Assembly: GCA_035610835.1 (NCBI GenBank)
Contig: JAYJML010000195.1
Coordinates: 1-64,000, forward strand
Source of the DNA: Ophiura sarsii
Lineage: Eukaryota > Echinodermata > Ophiuroidea > Amphilepidida > Ophiuridae
DNA: 64,000 bases
Direction: 5' to 3'
Below are positions 23,401 through 31,700 of this stretch, piece after piece. The notes beneath the pieces were generated by a model. It made no database searches. It had not been told where the DNA came from and saw only the letters and a program-made list of their open reading frames with translations. Position 1 is the stretch's first letter. Each line of letters begins with the position of its first letter. The position numbers were made by a program, and so were the translations under genes.

Positions 23401-24444
23401 AAAATACTATTCCATTTTCGGCCCATCCTGAACAAGACCGTACTTTTAAGGATCAAGCTATCAAATAAATGATACATTTTACAGGCGATGTCCGTTATTG
23501 TACAGAAGATCAAAGATCGTAAAAAAAAATTTGAATTCTGTAATCTGTTATTTTTACGGAAATGTGTAAATTTACATGGGAATTTTGTTAAAGTTACGCA
23601 AAAGGAATCCGTAAAATTACGGATTAAAAAAAAAAATCCGGCAGCAAAATTTCCGGACAATTTTTTTTGTTCCGTTATTTATTTTTACGGAATTATGTTA
23701 ATTTACGTCAAGTTTCTGTAAAATTTCCGTAAATAGAATCTGTATTTTCACAAATTATAATTTACGGAATTTTGTATATTTTACAGTAACTTTTCCGTAA
23801 ATTTCAACTTTCTGTAAATTTACGGGCAAAAAAAAAGAGTCCGGAAATTTTGCTGCCGGAATTTTTCTGTAAAAAAACGGAAAATTTTCTAACAGTGCGG
23901 AGGAGAGCTGAATAGGATTAGGAACTGTCCTGTTTAGAAGCTGTCCTTTCCTTTTTATTGTTCCCGCACTTATTACAGATATATTGTCATCTGTATGAGT
24001 GAGTACAGACGTAAGACGTTGGTGGGGCTTTAAAACAACAATAGCACCGAATCCAAACAACCAACTAAAAATGCCTAAAATTAATACAACCTTCCGTACT
24101 CTAAATCGATCGACAAGGAAGGTTACAACGGATCGACTAGCGAATCGTGAAAAATGGATTGCTGAACGAATAGTTCCTATTTGCCATGGTGTAAGTCCAC
24201 GTTGACGGAGCAATACAGATAAGAAGGGTACAAAACTACGCCTGCATGCGAAAAACATAAAGAACAATCTGAATTTGACAATCTTGACCATCCTGTCCTT
24301 AGTGGTTTCATTTTGCTGCTCTGTCGTTGCCTCTCTCCTCTCGTCTGTACTCCCCTCATCACTAGTATTATCCTCGTAGTACTCTTCAATATTGTCCTCG
24401 GCTTCTTGTTGCTTAGGTATCTTGATGTACTTAGCAGTTACCAT
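8273..24444 (-). CDS. MFSD6-like major facilitator transporter (gene span)
   Basis: This is a split gene for a multi-pass MFS protein of the MFSD6 / MFS_1_like type, probably a membrane transporter of unknown substrate. Pieces in order: an acidic cytosolic N-terminus, helices 1-3 with LTPWQIG and DRFRVRKVVL, a glycosylatable loop, PLANAAVFDSLGK before an amphipathic cytosolic segment, four further membrane stretches, LADLIKG, and a final pair of helices with a hydrophilic tail. Coding pieces: 24444-23898 plus 23001-22744 (one ancestral exon split by a MITE), 22097-21941, 17687-17533, 16216-16017, about 9581-9287, and 8407-8273. Phases agree at 22744/22097, 21941/17687 and 17533/16216. The helix normally following LADLIKG was not found, so an exon in 16016-9582 is missing from this model or lost. 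Introns contain a 2.5-kb tandem repeat and several MITEs. Confidence 0.75.
8907..9251. mobile_element. Foldback MITE family with GCCCGCTTAG ends, copy A
   Basis: Inverted ends contain GCCCGCTTAGGAGCGCTATT and GCCCGCTTAGCAGCGCTATA, with the less similar CAT...TAA-rich tips outside. The body holds TTTAAATTCGGGGCGTGTACG and TACAGCCGGTTGGTTGCACA. Four copies of about 345 bp occur in this window: here, 18462-18790, 48439-49427 (interrupted) and 54889-55232. It is non-coding and lies in the last intron of the MFS gene, just inside the donor at 9286. Confidence 0.82.
9287..9581 (-). CDS. MFSD6-like exon (last helices); 5' end uncertain
   Basis: The 3' end is a clear donor, GTAAGCAAT, after LLNK. 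Coding sequence reads back through SLFATSNSLGTSFGNLIGG and a polar segment containing EEANNSGSTT. Acceptor choices are CAG at 9569-9571 (phase 0) or at 9582-9584; neither has a good pyrimidine tract, and neither is in phase with the donor at 16017. That is why an additional exon is suspected. The helices AQTAFLTVAVMSFATSVVFF fit the end of an MFS domain. Confidence 0.65.
9979..10239 (+). pseudogene. Short unidentified frame repeated in each 2.5-kb unit
   Basis: Between two stops the frame reads YPTLRDYFQ, then CVESLSYLLSDIP, a proline run, PNDRGDETVPNN, glycines from a long G-run, and VDFNEVLKVVQQLFPEL. The amphipathic final segment looks protein-like. The second copy (about 12496-12751) is shifted by a different G-run length; the third (15007-15228) keeps frame but ends early. 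No ATG in a good context was found. It may be a captured exon fragment; no family is recognised. Confidence 0.35.
10255..10810. repeat. Three tandem 185-bp sub-repeats within the 2.5-kb unit
   Basis: Each sub-repeat runs from AATAACT(C/T)GT through GGAGAGTGGCAAGATATGTA to TTAGGGACTGGTCATTT(T/C), starting near 10255, 10438 and 10627. The same trio is in the second unit from about 12765. The terminal motif TTAGGGACTGGTCAT recurs in inverse as ATGACCAGTCCCTAA at 12278-12292, so part of the unit may once have been an inverted-repeat transposon. Confidence 0.8.
11311..11393 (-). pseudogene. tRNA-like module in the first 2.5-kb unit
   Basis: On the minus strand GATTAGCTCAATTGGTTAGCGCG resembles an A box and D arm, and GGGTTAAAATCC stands in the B-box position with one change from GGTTCAAATCC. 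Acceptor and T stems pair poorly. It is treated as a tRNA-derived SINE remnant. Confidence 0.6.
11861..11995. repeat. GC-rich block of 23-bp imperfect repeats
   Basis: Units such as GTGTCAATCGATGTGCACGA, GTGTCTATCGCTGTGCGCGT and GTGTCGAGCGCTGCGCGCGA follow each other every 23 bp in otherwise AT-rich DNA. The same block is at about 14372-14506 in the second unit. The Cys- and Arg-rich frames across it change register with each repeat and are not convincing proteins. Confidence 0.7.
13822..13904 (-). pseudogene. tRNA-like module in the second 2.5-kb unit
   Basis: This is the same module as at 11311-11393, but the B box is canonical here (GGGTTCAAATCC), so the other copy carries the mutation. 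The cloverleaf remains incomplete. Confidence 0.6.
15227..16016. other. Intronic sequence between the 2.5-kb array and the next MFS exon
   Basis: An inverted pair, TCCTTGGTGTAATTC at about 15306 and GAATTACACCAAGGA at about 15429, bounds a short foldback. No exon encoding the missing transmembrane helix was recognised. Confidence 0.4.
16017..16216 (-). CDS. MFSD6-like exon (two helices)
   Basis: The acceptor follows a T-run (TTTTTTTACTGGAAG), and one base completes the split Gly codon. It encodes SFFVMGVIGAVSAISETL, LSRLCDYTPVTVVALIFVGI, and FLFYAWLTNPLWYILADLIKG. The donor is GTATGATG with one base of the next codon. The ISE motif and the Y..L.NPLWYIL style match the region around helices 8-9 in MFSD6 proteins. 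Confidence 0.75.
16487..16552 (+). pseudogene. tRNA-like SINE head fused to LINE sequence
   Basis: GTGGCCTAGCGGTAGATCG (A-box-like) and GAGGTTCGACCTCC (B-box-like) stand 30 bp apart, with CCTCTGAACCCAGAGG able to form an anticodon-like hairpin. The following bases are directly the RT reading frame of a LINE, so this looks like the 5' head of a composite retroposon. Confidence 0.65.
16553..17217 (+). pseudogene. LINE reverse transcriptase C-terminal fragment, RTE/CFDP2-like
   Basis: The frame opens at NAKKTKYMV, the segment that follows the catalytic YADD region in LINE reverse transcriptases. It continues with VKDFKYLGS, LLYGSETWT, RLQFAGYCVR and NPGRP, in the order seen in RTE-like and CFDP2-like LINEs. 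Two frameshifts break it, near 16805 and near 17100; the last part ends ...NARQKSTE with the stop lying in the GAGT tail. The catalytic YADD is upstream of the truncation and absent. Non-functional. Confidence 0.85.
17211..17256. repeat. (GAGT)n tail of the LINE fragment
   Basis: Ten or so GAGT units with one interruption (AATT) follow the last LINE codon directly. Short tandem repeats at the 3' end are characteristic of RTE-type LINEs, which lack poly-A tails. Confidence 0.85.
17533..17687 (-). CDS. MFSD6-like exon (cytosolic loop and one helix)
   Basis: The acceptor is TTACCCTTTTCATAG with phase 0, matching the preceding exon. It encodes SREVDDTRSSNTIMGDLKS, a hydrophilic loop, then LLASAWLGLSSGIL and CSNYG. 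The donor GTAAGTGAAG leaves two bases of the Gly codon. In MFSD6 proteins the long central cytosolic loop and helix 7 occupy this position. Confidence 0.75.
17700..18461. other. Intronic sequence without recognised features
   Basis: It contains polypyrimidine stretches and a short (CCGA)n run near 18083-18100. No exon was supported. Confidence 0.4.
18462..18790. mobile_element. GCCCGCTTAG foldback MITE, copy B (left tip diverged)
   Basis: From TTAGGAGCGCTATTAATTCG to TTATAGCGCTGCTAAGCGGG it matches copy A closely. The left terminal GCCCGC is altered to TATCAAA. It lies in an MFS intron and is non-coding. Confidence 0.8.
19240..19608. mobile_element. hAT MITE with perfect 8-bp target duplication
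   Basis: The ends are CAGGGGCGGACCACT and, inverted, CATGGGCGGACTGGCCACT. The identical octamer CTTAATGA lies immediately outside both (19232-19239 and 19609-19616). Eight-base duplications and CAGGGGCGG-type tips are hallmarks of the hAT superfamily. The interior has a long G-run near 19439-19458 and three CGCACGGTCA-like repeats; there is no transposase. Confidence 0.9.
20106..20416. mobile_element. hAT MITE with perfect 8-bp target duplication (ACAACAGA)
   Basis: The ends CAGTGGCGTAGCT(G/C)... are inverted at 20106 and 20416. ACAACAGA flanks both sides (20098-20105, 20417-20424). The interior is dominated by G and C runs and non-coding. A related but older element with CAGTGGCGTAACTAG ends is at 51622-52894. 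Confidence 0.92.
20618..21927. mobile_element. CACTG-ended inverted-repeat element, 1.3 kb
   Basis: The inverted tips are CACTGCTAAAATGTTGAGCA and CACTGCAAAAAGGTTGCTTA, each preceded by TA. The interior repeats CCCAAC.NTTGAGCAA-like motifs, carries an (AAT)n run at about 20908-20925 and a block with GGTGAGTCTTGAGCGAGC. A 60-bp segment is duplicated at about 21430 and 21500 (TTCACTACCGAGAGG). It ends 12 bp before the MFS exon donor at 21940. No transposase. Confidence 0.7.
21941..22097 (-). CDS. MFSD6-like exon (two helices)
   Basis: The acceptor CTCTAG precedes C-TAC-CTG, completing the codon split after 22744. The reading is YLLGGYLLSLQAH, a polar loop, then WGSYIIFASAMFGCVFVVVC and WFHPK. 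The donor GTGAGCATT begins at 21940, only 12 bases from the end of a CACTG element at 21927. The length is 157 nt. Confidence 0.78.
22744..23001 (-). CDS. MFSD6-like exon 1, 3' part beyond the MITE
   Basis: If the MITE at 23002-23897 and one copy of its CG flank are removed, the frame passes from the upstream part into VYNYSDMFDVNRTNGS without shift or stop. The exon then encodes a helix (FFTLYMLIVIMAAPLQG) and SPLANAAVFDSLGKESKKYG, like the cytosolic loop of MFSD6 proteins. It ends at donor GTAAGAAA with two bases of the split Gly codon. With the MITE present, ATTATTCAG at 22985-22993 could serve as an acceptor, but it is out of phase with the obvious donors. Confidence 0.72.
23002..23897. 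mobile_element. CACTG MITE rich in CCGTAAA motifs, inside an MFS coding exon
   Basis: The inverted tips are CACTGTTAAAAATTGCCGTA and CACTGTTAGAAAATTTTCCG, flanked by CG on both sides. The body is a dense series of CCGTAA(A/T)TTTAC and inverse motifs, so it can fold extensively. Related sequence occurs at about 48230-48390 and 49500-49660. On the MFS coding strand it presents GTTAGA at one end and TTAACAG at the other, which could act as splice sites. Confidence 0.85.
23898..24444 (-). CDS. MFSD6-like exon 1, 5' part (helices 1-3)
   Basis: The first ATG in frame is at 24444 (MVTAKYIK). About 60 mostly acidic, polar residues precede a hydrophobic stretch and the conserved-looking LRQRGLTPWQIG, then DRFRVRKVVLILG and a third helix. 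The frame continues with NIS and NRT sequons. At 23897 it meets the CACTG end of a MITE. Reading on into the MITE adds about 47 foreign codons before a stop at 23755. The match to MFSD6 family N-termini (PFLSV..RQ.GL.P.Q.G) is from memory. Confidence 0.75.
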
Positions 24445-25904
24445 AATGACCAATTTTGAACCAATCTAGATTCCAATACGGTGCCACCTGACAACTGTCG
24501 TGTGTTCTAAAATATGAACGTTAAAGTATTTGAGCTGCTCGATTGCTGGCTAACGGTCGACATAACCAATAATATAATAAGTGTACTAAAAAACTCAATT
24601 AAGCTGATTTGTATTGAACCAGGGACAATCGAATGGAGGGACAAGAAACTATTGTACTATTATATAAGTATGCGTGTCAGTAGACCATCCAAAGGCAATA
24701 AATGTGCTTTAAAAAAATGCATCACGGCATTTTTTGTTACAGCTCTACATCTAGGCTAAATTAAGTGCTTAAATAGTAAGGTTTTCAATGAAGGGGGGTG
24801 TCAAAAATAGAAATCGATTTTTAGGCCATTTTCAGCATAAAAATACCGTTTTTGGGCAAAAATCTAATTTTTGGTTTTTTTGGTGCAATTCATATCTTTG
24901 AACAATGTACTATCCACCAGTAATTAGTTTGACCTGATTTATTGTTTTTTAAGGAATAATACATATTTAAAGCTGCTAAAATATAAAGAAAATAAAGGCA
25001 CAAGGGAGTACAAAAGGGCACTTTTCTCAGTTTTATAGTTGTATTTGCCACTTATATTCGCTAGTTGCTTAATCTGTCAAGCGATGCTTGAATAAATCAG
25101 CAAATTAGTTCGACATGGTCTATGACATTTATATATAGTTTAATATCGACAAATATGGTAAAATTCAACATTAAAGGGGTATTCAAGGGTTATTTAACAC
25201 AAAGGTATAGAATCGCTATAGTGACTTAGAGGTGTATTTAATGGAGTGTCTTCCGTGCACTCCCAGGACTCCCCCAAACCTACTTTTTGAACTTCTTTTC
25301 ATGGTCCTTAAACATATTTAGGGTGTTACCGAATTTAATGTTAGTATGCTAAGGGGTTATTCAAAATGGCGTCCAAAATGGCCGCCAAAAGGGTCAAATT
25401 TCATACAAGAACATACATCAACCAAAATGTATGATGACAGTATAGTTTTAACTATAGGATGTATGTATTAAACTCACATCCAGCACGTTCGCATTGTTAA
25501 CATACTTTGAATTCAAGATGGCCGCCAAAATGGCCGCCTAAAACATAGTAATAGCCAATAATAACAGCATATTTTGTATCATATTCATCAAATAATTTAA
25601 GGCTACCAGATGGACACCAATAACTACCAATTGGTCAGAAGAAATTAGCAAGATGGCTACCAATATGGTCAAAAATAGCTGATTGAACCTTCTAGTACAT
25701 TTTCGCTAAATACCAGATAAGTTAATGATTTCATGGAGATAGATATGGTGATAATTATGGGCTTCAAAACCCTACCTTATATTGAAATATCCAAATGGAT
25801 CATCAAGCAGTCTCATTCGCCACCAAGTATGCATAGGTAGTTGTAAATTCATTAATGACCTTATTAATCAGATATCCTTTATATGACTTACTTTATTGAT
25901 TGGG
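24445..25904. other. 5' flank of the MFS gene and intergenic DNA
   Basis: The first part should contain the MFS promoter; no core element could be assigned. Between about 25360 and 25640, ATGGC(C/G)GCC-type motifs recur, for example CAAGATGGCCGCCAAAATGG. No coding exon seen. Confidence 0.45.
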
Positions 25905-27075
25905 GTCATTACGGTATCAATCGCGGTCTGTAGATGATCACCTGGGGTAATTAAATGATCACTCGGGGTCATTAAACGATCCGTTTGGATCATTAAATGG
26001 TCATTTTGGGTCATAGAATGATCACCTGGGGTAAGAAAGCGACCGTCCGGGTCATGATATGATTGCTTGGGGTCATTACGCTATCACCTAGAGTTTTGAA
26101 ATTATCAAATGGTGTAATGAAATGATCATTCAGGATCACATTGGGTCATTAAACAATCACTTTGTGTCAATGGTCACCACGGGTTATCACATAATCACTT
26201 GGATCGAGTCAATAAATGATCACTTGGGGTCATTAAATCATCTCCTGCTGTTATTAGATGACAGTTTGGGCGGCCTGAGTAATCAAATGATAGATTGGGG
26301 CCATTCAAATATCACTTGAGGTCATTAATGATCACTCAAGAGTCATTACACGATCCATTTGATTCATTACATGATCAGTAAATTGGGGTCATTGAATGAT
26401 CTCCTGTGGTTAAACTACCATCCGGGTCATTCAATTATTGCTTGGTGTCGTTAACTTATCGCCTAGGGTCATTAAATGATCACCCGGGGTAATGAAATGA
26501 TCACTCAGGATCGCATTGGGTCATTAAACAGTCACTTTGTGTCAACGGTCACCAATGGTTATAAATTATCACTTGGATCGAGTCAATAAATAATCACTTG
26601 GAGTCATTAAATCATCCCCTGCGGTTATTAGATGACAGTTTGGGCGGCTTGAGTAATCAAATGATGGATTGGGGCCATTCCAATATTACTTGGTGTCATT
26701 AATGAACACTTTGTGTCATTAATGATCACTCAAGAGTCATTACACGATCCATTTATAAATGACACGATCCATTTGAGTCATTACATGGTCAATTGGGGTC
26801 ATTGAATGATCACCTTGGGTTATTAAGCGACCATCCGGGTCATTAAATGATTGCTTGGTGTCATTAACCTATCCCTAGGGTCATTAATTGATCACCCGGG
26901 GTAATCACTCAGGATCACTTGGAGTCATTAAACAATTCCTTTGTGTCAATGGTCACTTAGGTTTACTACAATATCACTTGGATCGAGTCAATAAATGGTC
27001 ATTGGTGTGTGTTAGCTGACGGCTCGGGTCATTAAAAGGTGAGTTTGGGTCATTAAATGACCACCCAGGGTTATT
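25905..27075. repeat. GATCA/TCATTAA minisatellite with about 375-bp higher-order period
   Basis: Degenerate units of roughly 20-23 bp of the style GGGGTCATTAAATGATCAC run for 1.2 kb. The unit is partly self-complementary. A longer block starting TCAGGATC(A)CATTGGGTCAT and containing GACAGTTTGGGCGGC(C/T)TGAG occurs at about 26130 and 26505, with a third partial copy from about 26915. Frames across it are repeat artefacts. Confidence 0.88.
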
Positions 27076-27434
27076 CAATTATTAACTTTTCGGCGACCAT
27101 CTTGGCCATTTTAAAATATTAAAAATATTACATTTTATCATAGAAATATAATGAATGCTTTTTTTTTGGTAATAATGAATGCTGTTTCAATCGTTTTTGT
27201 GGTATAGGTATTACATACTATTTTCATAATGCAAAACACCTGTTTTAGGTCATTTAACATCAGCTCTAACCATCTGGCGGCCATTTTAGAATGTGATAAA
27301 TATTCAAAACTTTCACAGAGGTGAGTCGTTTATCTAAAAGCATTAGTTTAGCAGTTTATAATATGGTATATATGACGCAATATCAGTATCACATCTTGAA
27401 ATAGACAGGCAGGATATAGCGTTTTATGTACGTT

Positions 27435-27508
27435 ACATGAAATTACAGGTGACATGAAATTACAGGTGACATGAAATCACAGGTGACATGAAATTACAGG
27501 TGACATGA
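27435..27508. repeat. 17-bp tandem repeat, four copies
   Basis: ACATGAAATTACAGGTG is repeated four times with one C/T difference. Confidence 0.9.
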
Positions 27509-28586
27509 CATGTACGAATACATTTTAATCACGTTTGACCTCTTTTGACTTTTGTATGTATTTATTATATAATTTTATATGTATTCCAGGAGTCAACAGC
27601 TTAAATTTGATACCAAACATGATATTTTGTTTATAAGACCAACTATATTTGTCATAAATATAACATTATCGAAAAGGGCGTGGCTTGACGTCATTAAAAA
27701 AAAATTCTGAATCTAGACATTCCCCCTCATGTAACATTTTCAGCAATACAAATTGCATTTGTACCTACTTCACGGTCATGTCATAATTGTGAAGATATCC
27801 ACTTGACTACATACCTGTGCAATTCCTACTGAACTACTATACTCTAGAAATGCAAATATATATCATCAAAGAACATCATTTTCCGATTAATTTGGATATT
27901 GGATTCAATAGGAACAAAATGTCTATAGTTTAAACTTCCCAGGAAAAATATTAATTTCTTTGTTCTAGCATGTTTTCACATTTTTTATAAATCTAAAATT
28001 ATCACATTTTTTACAAATATACCGATTATTATTAACACTAGAACGTTATTTATTGAACAAATCACGTATAAATTGTATTCAGTTTGACCTAGGCCCAAGT
28101 TTTTTGGAAAATTATATTTTGATCATTTTTCGAACGATTATAGGGCAACCTTTGAGTTCCTTGAATAAAAACACACCGCAACTACTAGAGCTAACCCGCA
28201 ACACGCATGTTTTGTTCTTTTTTTGTAATTGAATACAATGATGTAACAATACCATAGGCCGTTTCTAGTCCCTCCATTTGATTGTCCCTGATTGAACAGA
28301 GCCAGGGTTGCCACAACGGTCAGAATAGTATTATATATAGTCCTTTATCCTTATACTTAATCTCCCAGTTAGTAATAATACTCTTCGTTTTGTTCAATGC
28401 GTAAAGTAATAAGTCATGTCAGTCGACAACAAATACGTACTTCCAATACTTATAATTGATCCTGAGGCTAAATAAGTATTTTAATCTCCGATAGACCGCG
28501 AGGTTTATTAGGCAAATATAGCATTTTATAAAACTTGCATTGCCTGTTTGCAGGTGAAAGCTTTGTATCTTACAGTTGTACTCACA
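27509..28586. other. Upstream region of the NDPK gene
   Basis: No coding exon is firmly supported. GCCTGTTTGCAG at 28544-28554 looks like an acceptor in front of the start-codon exon, so a 5' UTR exon probably lies in or before this stretch. A tiny frame near 28407 (ATGTCAGTCGAC) is a weak candidate. Confidence 0.45.
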
Positions 28587-28739
28587 ATGGCCCAACCTAT
28601 TAAACTGAATATGACAGGAAAACATGAAAAAACATTTATTATGCTGAAACCAGATGCAGTTCAACGTGGATTAATTGGAGAAATTATCGGTAGATTTGAG
28701 CGCAAGGGATATAAAATGGTGGCCGCTAAATTCCTTAAG
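28587..28739 (+). CDS. NDPK coding exon 1
   Basis: The ATG is at 28587 in context CACAATGGCC, with an acceptor-like TTTGCAG upstream at 28548-28554. It encodes 51 residues from MAQPIKLN to AAKFLK, including the phosphate-loop Lys21. The donor is GTTAGTAG. The open frame beyond the donor to 28850 has no family similarity and is intron. Confidence 0.92.
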
Positions 28740-31700
28740 GTTAGTAGGGGAATATGGGGCAACTGGACCGTGGGGCAAGTGGTCCGAAATGAAGGATTTT
28801 GTAATTGTATGGGCATACTGCTTTCTTTTGAACAATACGACTTTTGTTGATACTTGACATATATCTTTACCTTCTACAATCCAAAACATTTGGAACTTTA
28901 GGGTATTTACACATGTGATTTTTCTCCATATCTTTGAAGCTAACTCCTTGAGTGACTGATTGAAAATTCACAGATAGTATGGGCGATATATGAAGATGGG
29001 TTTAGATCATGTTTAATGTACTTTATATGATTGACAGATATGCAACAGTAAATATATACATGCAGTACAGTCGTCTTAAGATACTAGGTGCATATTTAGG
29101 AGAGGAGGGGTCTATCGTCTTAACTCATGATCATCTGTGCCCAGTCTTGAGAACTGTGTGTCGACATTGATTATTCCTCTGTATAAAGCATGCATGTTTG
29201 CGCACACCGATATCCATGTAAAATTCCCATTTATATAACAGACATCCCATGATTGGCCTAGGGCCTATCCGAATTGCTATAGTGTTAAATTACAACTTTA
29301 CACTGTACACACTCGCACGCTGAAGGTCTGGGTTTGATTCCTGGCGCATGCAGACTGAAGCCCCCCATCCATCATTTGACTCTTTTAATTTCATCCTGAT
29401 CATGCATGCATAGTTTAACTCATAAAAACCGAGACGAAAACATGCCCGAAAGTTAAAGATATAATTGGAGCTAAATGTTTGCTCACACCATCCCTCTATA
29501 TTTATACATGTCCCTGTAACATTCCCATTCATATAAAAGACATCCCATGATAGGCATGATGAGGGCCCGTTGTGGCCTGATCGCATAAATGGGTCCGCGA
29601 TGGGATGTTGAGGCACTGACATCATACCACCGCAATTCGCAATCACTTTAACAATTAATAACATGTTTAACACATAATGTGTTCCTGGATGAAGGCCTAC
29701 GGTTTACGCTCCCAGTTCCTTTATTAACACTAACCCGCCATCTAACCCTTTTTACCTCCTGATCATATGCATATAGTTTAACCCATACAAAAACACGCCC
29801 GGGAGTTAAAGTTAATTGGGGGGGTACACTCTTGGAAAAAAGGGTGCTTCAGGGGGGGGGGGGGTATACTCGCGTATATTGGCCATACGGGTATGTGCGG
29901 CTGTCAATACCCCTTTTTCACGTCTTTCGGCCGCTCCGTAAGACCCCCTTTTCATCCACTGGCAGTTCCAAAAGACCCCCTTTTCATCCATTGGCAGTTC
30001 CCTTAGATCCCAAATCCAGTTCAAAAGGCAACATTTTGCTTAAAATTCAGTTTATGAGACACAATTTTGTATAAGAATTCAGTTCTCTAAGACCCCAATT
30101 TCGGCGACCGTTCAGTTCGGTAAGCCCCTGTTTTCAGACTGCCCAGCCGCACACCCCTACCCTCTTCACTATAATTCCAGTACCCCCCCCCCCCCCCCCC
30201 CCCCGGGCCTTTTTCTCTCTTTGTTAGCCACCGGACGGCTTCCTTTTACCCACCCCATGAAAAGACCACATTATAAATCTACTAGCGGCGTACCCTCGCT
30301 ACGCTCGGGCACTCGCTAGCATCACAATACGCACCCGTGAAAGTATTATTATCTAAATTAGATACCTTCATGATTTGTAGCAAAATGGGCATAGATAATG
30401 AGTCATTCAGCCAGCATGCTTATATATAGGCTTTTTAAGCCTGGCCCGAGTATTTTGCTTGAGCCTGGTCCCTTAGACCCAAGCGTGTGTCCGTACGGAC
30501 CGACTTAAACCCCCCCCCCCCCCCCCCCCCCAACAAAAAAATGTGCAGTACCAACCCCATACCCCATGATAGTGTATACATGGTATATAGTGTGCGGTTA
30601 GTCGTCAACATGATCAAAGCGTATATAGGCTATTGTGCAATAGCAAGAGGTCCTTGATACTCAGGTGCCCTTAATCCTAATATCGGTGCCACGGCGCTCT
30701 TGATAATCCAGGGATCTTAAAGGTATATTATGTGATCTTTCCAGGGAACGCCCTCAACATCGAAAAAAAAAATTGAAAGCAGATTTTCTTGCAGATTTAC
30801 ATTTCTGATCATAAATCATACATACATTCCAAGTAACAGGGCGATACGATTCTTAATTAATTCAAAATCATGGTTTTAGAGTGAAAATAAACTGTCGGAA
30901 TCCCGACAGTTTATATTTTTCACTCTAAATTCACTCTAAAACCATGATTTTGAGGTAATTAGGAATCGTATCGCTCTGTAACTTGGAATGTATGTATGAT
31001 TTATGATCGGAAATGTAAATCTGCAAGAAAATCTACTTTCTAAAAAAATCATGAATAGAGGGCGCTCTCTGGAAAAGATCACATAATATGCCTTTAATAA
31101 GGCCTACCCAGAAACGCTAAATATTATTAGGTATTCCATAATAAGACATGAAATAACCACTCTAGGCCCTACCCAATACATCCTTAAAATCCAGTTATCA
31201 CAGGTACCCTATAATATTCCATACTCCAGGTACCCAGTGTACCCTTATAATCCAGACAGGCCTACCCACCCCATGTGTTCATACACACGTGTAGGCCTAG
31301 ATTTCACAACCCCCTTCGCGGACGCCCCCCCCCCCCCCCCCTAAATGTTGGCAAGTCTCTGATAGAACACGCCGCCGCTGTATTAAATAAATTTAGGTCC
31401 GCGACGCTACTGGTTTTTTTAGTGGTTTTATTAAGTTTTATAGTGGGTCTTTCATAGTTGGCGGGAGGCGGGTTCGCACTATGATCACTTGATGTACCCA
31501 CCCAGTTCAGTGTTAGCCATCCGTTTATTTTATTTTTCGGCCTATTGACATTAAATTATTTCGCCAGTAGGACTATTTCTGCATGCATATTTTGCTCTAA
31601 CAGTTCCTTGTTTATTTATAGGTCTATCCCCCATGTATAATATGATATCACGGTTTTCTGGCCTATCTATGTTTTTATATAGCGCGCCCTGTCCATGGCC

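Noticed and set aside
23340..23721. Frames within the CACTG MITE
   Set aside because: They translate repeated CCGTAAATTTAC motifs and are not conserved in the related segments at 48-49 kb.
24444..24453. MFS start at 24453
   Set aside because: The codon there is TTG; the first ATG in the frame is at 24444.
25905..27075. CRISPR-like array
   Set aside because: Units are degenerate, unspaced and self-complementary in a eukaryotic context; there are no unique spacers.
28740..28850. Continuation of the NDPK frame beyond exon 1
   Set aside because: The sequence after GTTAGTAG loses all NDPK similarity and the family continues in exon 2 at 51130.
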